A stretch of DNA of 64,000 nucleotides, taken from positions 992,001-1,056,000 of the forward strand of contig NW_026999320.1 of NCBI RefSeq assembly GCF_037126465.1, in the 5' to 3' direction. Below are positions 31,976 to 43,406 of the stretch, in pieces. The notes beneath the pieces were generated by a model that was given only the letters and a program-made list of their open reading frames with translations, did no database searches and was not told where the DNA came from. Positions within the stretch are counted from its first letter, which is position 1, and each line of letters begins with the position of its first letter. Source of the stretch: Ornithodoros turicata (lineage: Eukaryota; Arthropoda; Arachnida; Ixodida; Argasidae). The position numbers and the translations under genes are program-made.

Positions 31976-33545
31976 CATTTTTTGTCGACCATTTTTTCCT
32001 ACACCCGTACGCATGGTATCCACCACATGCGAAATCATTATTCAGCATGAAACGGACGTAATATTTAAATTTCCTTATCAACTTAGCTTATCTTGCTACA
32101 ATTTACCTAGACGTTTCGTGTCCTCCGTTGCTTTCCATGCAGGAGCAGCGCTCACATTATTTTATGCTCTCTAGTCTAACGTGTGCAGCTTCGACATTAT
32201 TGAAATGTTTCTCCCTGGTTTTCTTTTAAATAATCAATCAATCAATTATTGAAATGTGTTCGGTTTGGAAGAAACAGCAATGCGATTAGGAATGCGAACG
32301 TTGAATTGCATGTTTGATTCGGAATTCAAACAGAATATACGACTACTCGCTTCGGTTGACCTTTCCTTTTTCCCTTTTTCTTTAATTCATCTTCATATCC
32401 CCCCCCCCCCCACCGTGTTTATTCACACTGTAGCAAAAAGCCGACGTCCAAAGTGAGAAGCCCACGCGCATCAATATTGGATGTCCCTCAGGGGACATTT
32501 TTTTGTGCACATTTCTTCCAGCTGATAATTTTTTCGGTGGCATTTTAATTATTTGGGGGGTGGGGGCATTTTTCCCTAAAACCCTGCACCGGAGCAACTA
32601 ATAACAAAAGCAGTGCCGATTTTCATACTCAGTGCAATTAAAAACTTGTATGCTTTCAAAGACAGCATCATATAAAAGTAGGATACATGGTCCTTTTACC
32701 GAAAAATTGGCGGCCACTGTGCACAGAAAACAAACAAGGGTGATCGACACAGCTGCAGACTTGCCTGCCGGAAAACTTGCATTGCCATACCGATCAGGTC
32801 GGAAAAACCCTAGGCAGGGGACAGACTGTGAGATTGCGACACACATACTATCTCCAAGAATCCCAAACAGCAGACGCTTTTGTCATTCCCTTACCTAATA
32901 TCCCAAAAAGAGCTGTTTCAAAGACTTCATCAAAGGGAATGGAACCTTTCAGGAAAGGGAATCTAGGATAGGGTGTTGGATTTACGCTGCTGTGTGGCGG
33001 AGGGATTCTTTGTTCCCCTTTAGCCCGCGATATGGCGCCACAGGGAGGTGCAAAATGCAGCGCGTTACCAACCTTCACATTTTATCATATACCGAGAGAA
33101 CAGATAATCGGATGTGGATGATCCTCGTGTTAAAATGCTGTAGAAAGATTTTTGCTTTGCCGCTCCAGGAAAATTTCGGCATAAGTCTCTTAGTTTTTTT
33201 ATCAGAGCGTGTCAAAGCTTGAGTATCCAATTTTGGTAATTTTTTGTACTTCAATAACGCGTTTAGAAAAATGTCTTGAGAAAAGCAATATTTTTTCCTG
33301 AAGCGACAAAGCGCATTTCCGAATGCTATCCAACAAGACCAGTCTCGTGAAAATCGGTTCATTATTTTCCGAAAGAGACTGCAAAGTTTGTCCCATAGAA
33401 AATACATGAGGCCGCCGGAGGTGGTATCCCTCTTAACCCGTTCCATGTTTGAGTATGTTCTATATATAAACCATTTCAAGCAGGATATATGAGCACGGAG
33501 GCTCAGGGATAAGTAATGCCCTATGTTCGAAATGTGATGTTACAT

Positions 33546-34257
33546 ATATAATGTTACATATACATGACGACACAACCGAGGCACGTCAAATGAAGTCTGT
33601 GTACCTCGATAAATCGGTCGTTGTTCCAAAAGATATAAATAAAGGAAACTTGGAAATACACACACTACACTAACGCTGTGAAACAGCGCGCTGGATCCCG
33701 AAAGTCGTCGTAGGTCCTAGCTCCTAGCCTCGTAGCCAATTCCTCTTTCCACGGAAGTGGCTAATTGGATTATCGCAGTCATAAAACAGGTCGCAGATTT
33801 CGAAGTATATACATACTTTTTATTTCCAGACATTGTGACAACAGTATATCGGCGTAAAAATGTTGGTTCTTGCTAAAAGTTGTTGTTGTAGTGCTCGATC
33901 ACGTGACGGAATTCTGCGCGCTGATTGCATGGGCGATTGACGTCATCCCAGTGGGATGATCAGATGAGTTTTCTATATATGCGTACGTTCTCTTGGTTTG
34001 ACGTTAGGTCTGCCAGCGTCGGAGTGAACCGCGATGTTCAAAATTCGAGTTTACGAAAACTACGAGGTGTTGAGGCATGCATTTTCTTATGTGAAGTTGC
34101 TTTTGTGTATTCTATCAGTAGCCACTGCGCAAAAGCCTCTCCAGCTTCTGGTCAGAGACCCTTTAATAAGAAATTGATTAATTAAAACTTGTCTCATGTT
34201 GGAACAAAGCATATACAACTAAGATTCCATGTTGTGCTCGAAATTCCTTATAGCGCT
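33546..34257. other. No supported gene
   Basis: An AATAAA-containing stretch at 33,640 and a block ending GGTCAGAGACCCTTTAATAAG (34,151-34,171) resemble transposon 3' or terminal sequence. No coding frame of interest. Confidence 0.35.
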
Positions 34258-34640
34258 TAATAACAAGCATGATAATGAGGAAATTATTAGTGTTGCAATA
34301 ACAGTGATAGCGACTCAGACTTTTTATAATCAGACAATTTTGATTGTAATTGTACTGATTAAGGTTATCTCATTTAACTAATTGTAGTGTCGTTTGTTAT
34401 AGATTTTATTTCCCCTCGTATTCGGGTCGTCCCTCTATATGTCCCATGGTCTTCCATGGTCGCTGTTGTGCACAATTAATTACATCTATCGGCACCTGTA
34501 AAAACCCCACTATTGCAATGATGGTGGTCACATATAGGAATCTTAGACTTTTTATAATAAAACTTGTAATTTTGATTTGATTTTGATTGTAAGCATATTG
34601 ATTAAGAATATATTATTTTATTAAATTGTTTCTGATTATT
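34258..34640 (+). repeat. Dispersed repeat, copy 1
   Basis: Shares blocks GAGGAAATTATTAGTGTTGC, TGTTGTGCACAATTAATTAC and ATCTATCGGCAC in the same order and orientation with 44034-44420. Moderately diverged, noncoding. Confidence 0.7.
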
Positions 34641-35233
34641 TCCTGACGTCTGGGCTATTCACTTAATAGAAAAATGATTAATTAAAAGTTGTGTCCTTTG
34701 TTAGCGATTTTATTTGCTTTTGTGTTCGCATCGTCAGAAGGGGTAGTACCCATTTTAATGCCGACGGCGGCCTGCTTTAGAAACATATGCAACTTAGATT
34801 CCATGCTGTGTTCGAAATTCCTTACAATGGTTAAAGGTCAGATACTCCCATTTTCCCATGTGTTAAAACGGTTGTGATATTCAGAACGCGCACGTCTAAC
34901 TGCTACCGAAACGCACCTTCGTTTCTCAATTTTGCCTTCCTATTACAAAAATTAATTAATCAAAGAAACCAAAACAAGTCATGGGCGCAGCCATTTTTGT
35001 GACGTAGATGGGAAAACCTGCTCCATCTACGTAGATAGGGAATCGTGCTTCTGACTGGATGAAAGCTGAGGCTTTCTCCGACTTCCCTGGGGGCTTCTCC
35101 CGTTTGCGAGGAAATCCAGTAATGGCGGCCGGCTACGATGAGCGTTTCGTCCGAGGTAATCCCGAGAAATATTGAACGATAGAAACAAGTGCGAACTCAC
35201 CTCAACAGCGTTTTCGGCATGAAATTGTGCTTA
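34641..35233. other. Repeat-flanking DNA, no gene
   Basis: 34,668-34,830 repeats parts of 34,160-34,250 (GATTAATTAAAA, AACTTAGATTCCATG, TCGAAATTCCTTA), a partial tandem of the dispersed repeat. Nothing coding. Confidence 0.4.
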
Positions 35234-35406
35234 CAGTGAACCCTCGTTAATATGACCCCCGATAATCTGACATACGCGCTTTACGACCATACTCCTGGGG
35301 AACAATGCAGTGAAACATCTGCAAATGCCCCCCGTTAATATGACAATTCCGCATTATGAGCAACATTTTCGGGAACGACCATGGTCATAATAACGAGGGT
35401 TCACTG
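35234..35406. mobile_element. Pogo/Tigger-like MITE (TA duplication)
   Basis: Ends CAGTGAACCCTCGTTAATAT and the complement of CAGTGAACCCTCGTTATTAT, flanked by TA (35232-35233, 35407-35408); 173 bp. CAGT...ACTG ends with CCTCGTTAAT are characteristic of pogo/Tigger elements. No coding capacity; mobilised in trans (inference). Confidence 0.88.
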
Positions 35407-35409
35407 TAT

Positions 35410-36884
35410 GTGCTCGATAACTTCGCAGTTCAAACGTACAGCTGCCGTTCACGTCGGTCTGTTTGTTGCTTTTACTGCAAGTGCACGAATGGGAGCGATT
35501 GAGCAACAACGTGAGACTTTGCGGTCGCTTGAACATATACCTGCAGAGGACTGGTCTTCAACGAAAGAAGACCGCACTTCTGCCCGTGTGCACTACGTGC
35601 GATTGTCAGGCTTGTTACACGAGATATACATATATTGTGCAGCATCATAGCGTGACCGCAATGAACGACGTAGGAATGTATCGTGACCCTTCGAACTGCA
35701 TTCATTCAACCATTCGCCGGTTATATGAAAGTGGTCATTAGAGTTGCCCCGCACAAAGAGTGTTGGATGTAGCTTTGTAGTGTGTTGTTTATCTCGTAGA
35801 GCGCATCGCGGCATATAGATTGAGAGCTCTTATACGTATTTTTTGCATGTTTACTTGAGTGTGCGCATTGCTCTATACCACATATTTCGCTCATAATAGT
35901 TTCCCAAATAAACACGTGCGGGACGATCTCATACTGCTTTTGCGTTAGGCATAGTGCCATCAAATCAGGGTATATGTATCCCGTTTGCTGAGCGCAACAG
36001 ATGTTATTAAGGGTAGTGCAACATTTCCCACTTCTTGAACCATACTAAGATTGCCAGAATAAGGAACATTACACTGTGCTGTGTATTCCACACTCAGTTG
36101 TCTCGCGACACAAACCACCAAAATTATTATATTGGGTACTCTACATGTTCAACCATGCAGCACTTCCCATACCCTATTTTTTTGCGAGCATGTGCTTGCA
36201 ATTGCACAACTGCCACTCACGTAACCTTGCCACCGAATTAGGCAGTGACAAAAGGTATATGTACTTTATCACAAATTTAATAACCTAGGTGGAAATTGTT
36301 GATGATATCCTCTGCCCTGTACAGTGCACTTCGTAGCAGAATACACAGAGTTCAAATGTTTTCCTTATCCACAAATGCCCTGTCAAAGCTGAAAGACCCT
36401 TATCAAAATGGGGAAATCTGGGCTTGCTTGTCCGGAAAAACAAATATGAAACTGCACCGCTCAGCGTAAATAACTGCATGCTCAGCAACTAGGGCTGGTG
36501 ATGCCGAAGACCTAATATTTCCAGGTTAAAAGGGAAAAAAAAGAGCACTGCGGCGTATTGATATTGCTTCAAAAGTATAACACCACAAAATTTGTTAGAG
36601 TGAGCTGGTGCATTTAGTTATGTTGGTCACCTCCTGCACCAATTTTTAATAAAGATCAATTGCATTGCTACAAACCAGGACCTAAGCCTGACTTATGATC
36701 TAATAATCATAATAGTATCTATCTATTACCTATATGGACCTTCAACACTAGTTTGGTCTAGGTTTCACACGTGGCTTTTAGTGAAATTCGAAGCTGCTAT
36801 CTAGAGCAGACAGGAGACTTGCAGAGTAGAGAATTTGTTTATTTCTTATAGGTTAAAAAAGCGATAAAAACCGGGCTGTTTGGT
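35410..36884. other. No supported gene
   Basis: Short overlapping frames on both strands, none with a motif. No TIR pair or RNA gene seen. Confidence 0.4.
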
Positions 36885-37054
36885 GGTACATTCTAAGAGC
36901 GATAAAACCTCAGTGCAGGGGACACGGACAGACGAAACACAGACGAAGCAGTGAATGAAAAAAAAAAACTTGATTGTTTTTGCAGTCAGTGCTTCGTATG
37001 TGTTTCGTCTGTCCGTGTCCCCTGCACTGGGTTTTATCGCTTTTAGAATGTACC
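36885..37054. repeat. Palindrome with 66-bp arms
   Basis: GGTACATTCTAAGAGCGATA (36885 onward) pairs with its near-complement ending at 37054. The arms include GACACGGACAGACGAAACAC against GTTTCGTCTGTCCGTGTCCC. The loop is A-rich. A (TA)n run follows directly (37,079-37,135). Confidence 0.85.
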
Positions 37055-37078
37055 AGCAATATAATATGTCTATATATA

Positions 37079-37135
37079 AGTATATATATATATATTTGTA
37101 ACTCAAACTGCATATATATATATATATATATATAT
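37079..37135. repeat. (TA)n microsatellite
   Basis: Interrupted TA repeats. Further TA runs are at about 37,541-37,577, 38,012-38,041 and 38,101-38,117. Each palindrome in this block abuts one. Confidence 0.9.
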
Positions 37136-37306
37136 TAGGATTCTTTATAGACATATAAGGATTATCAAACGGCCACGGTTTTACAGAAGTTCAAAAAAAG
37201 ACGCAGAAACAGATTTTAGGGAAGTTACAAACACTAGTTTATTACATAGCGAGACATTAAAAAGTAAAATGGGCAAGGAGTCGACGTTTCGACAGTCGCC
37301 ACACCC

Positions 37307-37352
37307 GCATTGGACAGCTGTTTCGGCCTTATTGGGCCTTCATCAGCAATGC
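37307..37352 (-). ncRNA. Hammerhead ribozyme (minus copy)
   Basis: Exact reverse complement of the plus copy at 37423-37468, so it has the same core, stem II and stem I pairing. It would self-cleave minus-strand transcripts. Confidence 0.8.
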
Positions 37353-37422
37353 GTAGGTGGGCGACGTTTGAACGAGTGGCGTCGGAAGGTCACGTGGAAC
37401 GTCCCAAACGTCGCCCACCTAC

Positions 37423-37468
37423 GCATTGCTGATGAAGGCCCAATAAGGCCGAAACAGCTGTCCAATGC
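37423..37468 (+). ncRNA. Hammerhead ribozyme (plus copy)
   Basis: Core CTGATGA at 37429-37435; stem II GGCC/GGCC with loop CAATAA; then GAAA at 37451-37454; a very short stem III (AC/GT around AGCT); cleavage position after GTC at 37462; stem I formed by GCATTG (37423-37428) and CAATGC (37463-37468). One extra A lies between the CTGATGA core and stem II. The ACAGCTGT stem III is palindromic, which in known retroelement hammerheads favours activity as a dimer. Confidence 0.82.
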
Positions 37469-37538
37469 TGGTGAGGCGACGTTTGGGACTTATAAACATA
37501 TGTTCAACGTGCGGCAAAAGAGCCTAGGCTATTTTTCT

Positions 37539-37574
<36 letters not shown>

Positions 37575-37579
<5 letters not shown>

Positions 37580-37750
37580 AGGGGGGAAAGCCATTTAAGA
37601 AACAAGGAAATGAAGCTAGACGTGTTTGAAATTCAAACTTACAGATTAAGATGCCATCTTAATACCATCTTAATCTGTAAGTTTGAATTTCAAACACGTA
37701 TAGCGTCATTTCCTTGTTTCTTTAATGGCTTTCCCCCCCCCCCCTCTTTA
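37575..37750. repeat. Palindrome with arms of about 80 bp
   Basis: TAAAGAGGGGGGAAAGCC at the left end pairs with GGCTTTCCCCCC...TCTTTA at the right; internal blocks CAGATTAAGATG and CATCTTAATCTG face each other across a 12-bp loop. The G/C homopolymer differs in length between arms (slippage). Preceded by a (TA)n run. Confidence 0.85.
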
Positions 37751-39224
37751 TAATTCACTGGCTTGCACTGTGGTACTGAGGAGTGCTCAGTCAACCTCCC
37801 AGGTTCAGTCAAACAACAACAAATTTATTTTCGGCCTTGGAGAGTGGGGAGTTTCATCGCAACAGGCGATACTCTCAGGCATTCAGTCGCTCGCTGAGTG
37901 ACGCCTGGTTTTCCAATCCCGAACGATGCGCAGCTACCCAGAGCTGACGAGCCGCAAACACGGCGAAACATGTGTCCTCTGGTGCTGTCGCATCGTTCCA
38001 TGAGTATCTATCTATCTATATATATATATATATATATATAGTAGTAAAAAATTAAAAAATAGCCGGAGCTCTTAGTACAATAGCTCTCTACAATAGTAGT
38101 ATATATATATATATATGTAAGCAATAATAATTTTCCAAAGAACATGTCAAAAACAATGTGCTGTACCAACCCTATCCAAACAAATACAAATATACTTTGT
38201 TTTAGCTATGTGCATGTTAGCAGATTACATGTGACCAATGACACACAATGGGCGTCAAGGGTGAGAGCACAATTATACTACCTCTGCAGGCACTGTCCTG
38301 AAATTCTAAGTAACTATTTGCCAGAAAGCAATAACCACGCACAGCCTAAGGATCACATTGAGCTTCTTCCATTATTTTTTTATTGACAGCACGTTGGCTG
38401 CCATCCAGTTCATGAAAGTGACCTTTATCGTTGAAAGAACAGTTCAATAGTAAGCGAGCTGGTGATAGTGTCCATGATGGGGAGACCCGAAGAGGATAAA
38501 CAAGAAGGGAGATACACACACAACGTTGAGATTTTGTGTATGCCCCTTCCTATCCCTCGTCTTATGGTTTTTGCTATGTGGCTTCATGATGTTTCCTTCC
38601 GGAAACTTTACATATTTTTATGGAGAGTTGTGAAGGTACAGCCAGGCGCTGTTCGCCAAGCACACAATACTTTTTTTGAAACAAGAATCCATAGAAGGTA
38701 CACAGTCATCTTCAGCAGTGCAGACATTTATGGGGCATGTTAATCACTTTGGAATGTCACAGATATGTCATGGAGGCCGACACATTAGTAGTGATTAGTG
38801 GTGTTGAGCAGACAAGTATTTGTGATATTTTAGGCACAAAAGGCAGTTTTGGCACCTGTATGTTGAGACAGATGTATCTTTGCATACTTTGCCGTGACAC
38901 AAGTATATGAAGCAAGAAATGTGCTCTCTACTTTATTATGGTTATCAGTCAACACTGCCAAGAATGTGGGGACACAGTCTTGTACCACCTACACTTTTCA
39001 GAATGATCTTCACACACAACACATTGTAGGTCAACGAGAGTCCAGAATGATTCCTCTCCCTCCCCATTGGCTGCAAACATTTTTCTACGACTTTGCATGA
39101 GGGAAGTTAGTACAAAAAGCGCACACGTTCCTTTTCTGAGCAAATCAGTATTCAGAGCGTTACCATACTGTAGTGCGCCTGCAGCGCATTACGTGGTACA
39201 GCACACACTGTAAAAAAAAAAAAA
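37751..39224. other. No supported gene
   Basis: Two more TA runs and short frames only. CACACTGTAAAAAAA near 39,207 resembles a MITE terminus also seen near 45,512. Confidence 0.4.
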
Positions 39225-39775
39225 AAATTCACCGTTGAACATGTCCTCCATTCGAACCTGAAACGAAGGTCAAAATTGGTCTCCACAGATACCAAGCTCC
39301 TTGAATATAAAACCTTAGTACGTCCAATTTTAGAGCATGCTTCTGTCGTTTGGGACCTTCATTTCAATACTGATAATGAATAATGAATAACGTTCTGGAA
39401 TCAATTCAAAATAAGGCAGTTAAATTTCTTATGAAACGTTACGACAGTCAGTTTTCTCCATCTTCCGTACTGAGTTCACTGGGTCTGGTTCCATTGCAGC
39501 AGAGGCGTGCCCTTGAAAGGTTAAAATTTTTGCATTTAATAGCATAAACAGCACATTTGCATAAACAGATTAACGTACCCCATGAATTTTACTTTACGTT
39601 TGCACGGCCGTCGAGTTTTCGGAACTCACACCCATTGGACATTGTTCCTATGCGTTCACGTATAGATGTTTTTAAATATAGTTTTTTCCTCGTACAGTTT
39701 TCCTGAATGACTTTGTAACCAAGCATGCCTGCTCCTGCTATAGCCTCACAGAGGCTGCAGAATATGAAATAAATA
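39225..39775 (+). pseudogene. LINE (non-LTR retrotransposon) 3' fragment
   Basis: Translation in shifting frames gives LLEYKTLVRPILEHASVVWD, LESIQNKAVKFLMKRYDS and LGLVPLQQRRALERLKFLHL, the typical post-RT region of Jockey/CR1-like LINE ORF2. A short duplication and stop near 39,390 and another stop near 39,545 break it. It ends with an AATAAATAAATAAATAA tail (39,763-39,783), as expected for a 5'-truncated insertion. No RT catalytic motif remains. Confidence 0.8.
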
Positions 39776-39785
39776 AATAAATAAT

Positions 39786-41290
39786 GACAGCCTTCTGAAG
39801 TTTTTGAAAGTGCCATTTCCCATAGGCGTTTATGATATGACACACTATTTCTAAATATTTCTTCTAGATTACCGATTGTAGCAGAAAAAGATACCATTGT
39901 TTCCGGTCACAGGAGGCAAGCCATAAATGCTATACGGCAACAGTACATGCTACTGTCAGCAGTTGTTCGTGTTTGGACATGGTATGGTGCATTTAGGGTA
40001 AATTCTATGGTTAAAGTACCCAAACGTAAACAACTGTTAGATTACATGATGTAGAATGCTGTATAGTATTTATGTCGTGTATCATGTGACCAAAAACAAT
40101 GTCTGCTTTTGCTCATGCTGCACAGCACAGGCGAAATGAACTGCATGTGATGATAACATCAAACCCGAGGCACGGAGGAAAAGGTATGACTTTACCATCT
40201 CTGTGTCAATTGTTTGATGTTGTAATTGCGTACCAGTTCGCCTGTACCTGAGAATTAGTTTGATGCATTGTACACGCACCTTAGACATGCAGTGTGTGGT
40301 GTGTTGTGATAGTAATGCCACTGCCAATTGAAAAATAATGCTCCAGGTGAATTGTTTCGGTATAATCTTGAACTAAGCATACCAAGGGGTACGGCATCTG
40401 CGTGACAGGTTCACGTGGAAGTAAGAATGCAAATGTTAGCTGAAGTCATTGAATAATTAACAATATCAATATACTGCTGCAGATCATAGCAACAATGGCA
40501 CACAAGATGCTCCGATATGTTCTGCAGGAATGTCTCTGTACTCACAATCTTAGTACAGCAGCTACGGAAAGGCATAAAACAAGTTTTTGTATACATGATA
40601 CCACTTCAATGCAATACAAGCTTCTGTTGCATTGCCAGAACATAACACTGGACAGATTTACATTACTTAAACCCGAGAAAAAGAATGTACTGTTGCACAC
40701 ATGATGCTGTTTGAATGTAATCCTGAAGCGTCTCGAAAAAGATAATTTATGACCGAAACACACCAACTGGAAGATTTCGATTTACCTTACTCAAAACTGA
40801 GAAATGACATGTGCTGTTGAAAAGGATGTGCTGTTGTATGGGCTTTTGACACATGAAACTGCTTGAATGTAAACCTTGAGGGCTCTGGAAGAACACCTTA
40901 TTTGTGACCAAAATACAGCAGCTGAGCCGACGATTAAATTTATACCTTACTCAAAATACACAAGATGTACTGCCGTGCATATGATACGATGATACTGCTT
41001 AAGTGTACTCTGAAAGCGCTGGAGTAAGAACACAAACACCTCAGACATGGTTGCTCTAAGCTAGCAAGCAACAGCAAGGGTTTACCAATAAACGAAGTCG
41101 AGCACAAGTGATGCAATGATGATGCAGTGATGATTCATCAGAAAATGAAATGTCTCAGTAGCAGGTGTGACAGATTAACTTTGAAGGGGCGTCTGGTTGG
41201 CACTGGTGACAAGCTTCAGCTTGTAACCCAGAAGGTGATAGCTGAGACGTGGAGTGCAAGCTTTCCGGTGGTGCCATCACAAATAAGGCA
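39786..41290. other. No supported gene
   Basis: Short frames only. Loosely repeated AC...ATGTGCTGTTG phrases at 40,600-41,000 suggest an old degenerate repeat. Confidence 0.35.
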
Positions 41291-42980
41291 CCCAAGCAGC
41301 ACAATGCACTGAAAGTCGAGTGCAATAGGGGTGGACGGGCAGACTCGTGAAACTAAGCAACACTGCCCAGTCAACACCACATTGCAAATTCAACGCTGAA
41401 AATGCGTTGAAAATCAACCATGTGAATGCAGGATCAACGTTGATAACTAACGTTGATTCAACCTGGCTAATGTCACAGCCAAAAATCGGTTAAATTAACA
41501 GCGACCACAACGCATATTCCACGTAACTGAAACGTAGTTCACGCGTTAATTCAACGTATACCAATGTTGAAAAAATGAAATAATTAACAGCAAACTGAGA
41601 ACGTATAATTAACGAGCGATAAAATGCAAATTACACGTAACTACATTTTTAACTGCTTTAATTAATTTTAATTTTATTGAACACATGTTATTTCTCGATG
41701 CTTTTGTTTCACAAATAAGCATAATGTCCTCATAATAGTCATAAATAATGACACAAGAATATGCTTGCCGTAAAGTTTTATTATCCTTACATTTTATTAG
41801 CAGTGATACATTTTTCCATACTCTCTCTTGTGAACAATAACGACAGCTAACTGACCGTTCTAATTGTTCAAAGGCACTAGAACCTCGCGGGAATCAATGT
41901 CGTTTCGGCATCCAGGCTGCCTTCTTTCTTTGCGACTACGCCTGCATAAAAGTGAACACAAACAACGCAAAAGATCAATTCGACCAGCTAAGAGAAAACT
42001 TACGTTACATCTGAGTACAGGCTCGGCTTTGCTCAACACCTGCCTTTCATTCACGCATCGCCCTCCGTCCTGAAATACAACTGACAATAATTACCACACG
42101 AACAAATTTGAAACGGCCAACAACGCTGAAAAACAATTCGGGGGCCCACCATGTAATAGTGGCAACAATGGCTCTACAAATGTAAACACAATGAACTCCA
42201 ATCCGACGTGCACATATCTGCGCTTTCTACGAATCACTCATAAACCGCACACACTGGACTTGCCAGCAGCGGCGATAATCTCTGAGTCGGCTTCCTGTTA
42301 GTAGAGAGAGCCCGTCGTAACCGTCATAACCAACTCGTACATCCCAGCAGTGTAAGCGAAACCTGTGCTTACCGATATCACAGTCACCAGCACAACCCGG
42401 TTCGAAACCAAGACAAGCCACGAAACAAGGCAGAAGGAGCCGCAAAGCGAATAAACTTGAAACGACAGCATCAGTTAATGGCGGTTACGATCTGAGGAGA
42501 ATGGCGTCTGCTGCGGCTTCCCCGACCATCGCTTTCAAATGAACTAATTTGAATTGGATCGTGGATGGGATTGGATTGGATAATGCAGTTGCTTTACGTA
42601 TGTTAAATCAACGTGATTTTGACGTGTAGACTTTGCCATGTGAAATCCTGATATCAAACTTGTGGAGAAACAACGTTGTTCATTCTACGTTTTCGGTTGC
42701 GTTCAATTCCAGCGTAAGTATCAACGCTGTCATAACGTGTTCCATTCCACTGCTGGTATATGAGTGCTGAATCAACGTTGAATCCCTGCATTACAATTCG
42801 CATGTTGAAATTTTACGCAAAATCTTCGTGGAATTCATGTTCGCAATTCACTTTTCACATTGGTCAACGATATTCAACGTGGATTTTACATTCTGTCAAC
42901 CATGTGTGTTGACTGGGTGATAAGACGTGGTACCGCGCGTCCCTATTGCACTCGACTTTCAGTACATTGTGCTGCTTGGG
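41291..42980. mobile_element. CCCAAGCAGCAC-terminus element (outer), carrying a nested element
   Basis: Inverted ends of about 46 bp starting CCCAAGCAGCACAATGCACT; 2-bp flanking duplication CA (41289-41290, 42981-42982). Without the nested 1.55 kb insert it is about 136 bp and closely matches the intact relative at 43252-43404 in opposite orientation. Non-autonomous. Confidence 0.85.
41366..42917. mobile_element. CCCAGTCAACAC-terminus element (nested), TCAACGTTGA words
   Basis: Ends CCCAGTCAACAC and GTGTTGACTGGG with the 2-bp duplication TG (41364-41365, 42918-42919). The relative at 43252-43404 provides the empty site (AACATTGATAAG against AACACTG...TGATAAG). Both ends are dense in TCAACGTTGA-type words, e.g. 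ATCAACGTTGAT at 41433-41444. The middle (about 41,860-42,480) is GC-richer with unrecognised frames, possibly captured sequence. No transposase. Confidence 0.85.
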
Positions 42981-43251
42981 CAGTTCCAAATCTGTTCTGA
43001 GAATACACCCGCCCGCTGTGGCCCAAAAGGCTCTAAAAGATGAAGCACTAACTGACAGATAGCGTATTTTTCTTTTCTATGTGATGGCATTTGCGCCGCA
43101 TGACTGACTTGTCTAACGTTACGCGACTTACCTTTATCTGCTGCCTAGTCCTCCCTCTGCAACCTCCTCCTGAGGATAAGGTTGGCACATCATCCCGGAC
43201 GAGATATCTTCGGACTCGCGTGAAACAAGTTGCGCATTGCTTCCGTAACAT

Positions 43252-43404
43252 CCCAAGCAGCACAATGTACTGAAAGTCGAGTGCAATAGGGGTGGACGGT
43301 GTTTGTCTTATCAATGTTCTTTAGTTTCACGAGTGTGTTCAAGGCCTTCCACCTACCCGTCCACCCCTATTGCGCTCGACTATCAGTACATTATGCTGCC
43401 TGGG
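43252..43404. mobile_element. CCCAAGCAGCAC MITE, intact short copy
   Basis: 153 bp, ends as in the 41,291 element, 2-bp duplication AT (43250-43251, 43405-43406). The interior matches the outer element at 41,291 read on the other strand. Confidence 0.88.
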
Positions 43405-43406
43405 AT

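Larger units (their letters stand above)
29627..33432. mobile_element. TTAA-duplicating element, 3.8 kb
   Basis: TTAA at 29623-29626 and 33433-33436 flanks inverted termini GAGGGGATATCACC and GGTGGTATCCCTC. A paralogous array unit at 28,826-28,842 reads ATTTGTTAACCCGTTCC without the element, exactly the joined flanks, so this is an insertion into TTAA. TTAA duplication is typical of piggyBac and Kolobok-type elements; I cannot choose between them. No transposase is recognisable inside, only nested repeats (SINE, a GTAATCGATTAC word array, homopurine runs). Confidence 0.8.
37306..37470. mobile_element. Inverted pair of hammerhead-bearing arms (Penelope/Terminon-like end)
   Basis: Arms 37306-37370 and 37406-37470 are reverse complements over 65 bp with a 35-bp spacer. 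Each arm carries a full hammerhead ribozyme on its own outward strand. The element proper may extend from about 37,190 to 37,540 between TA runs. Family knowledge: many Penelope-like elements carry hammerheads in their terminal repeats. Confidence 0.8.

Noticed and set aside
37079..38117. CRISPR-like or satellite array
   Set aside because: Only interrupted TA microsatellites and unrelated palindromes; no regular repeat-spacer pattern.
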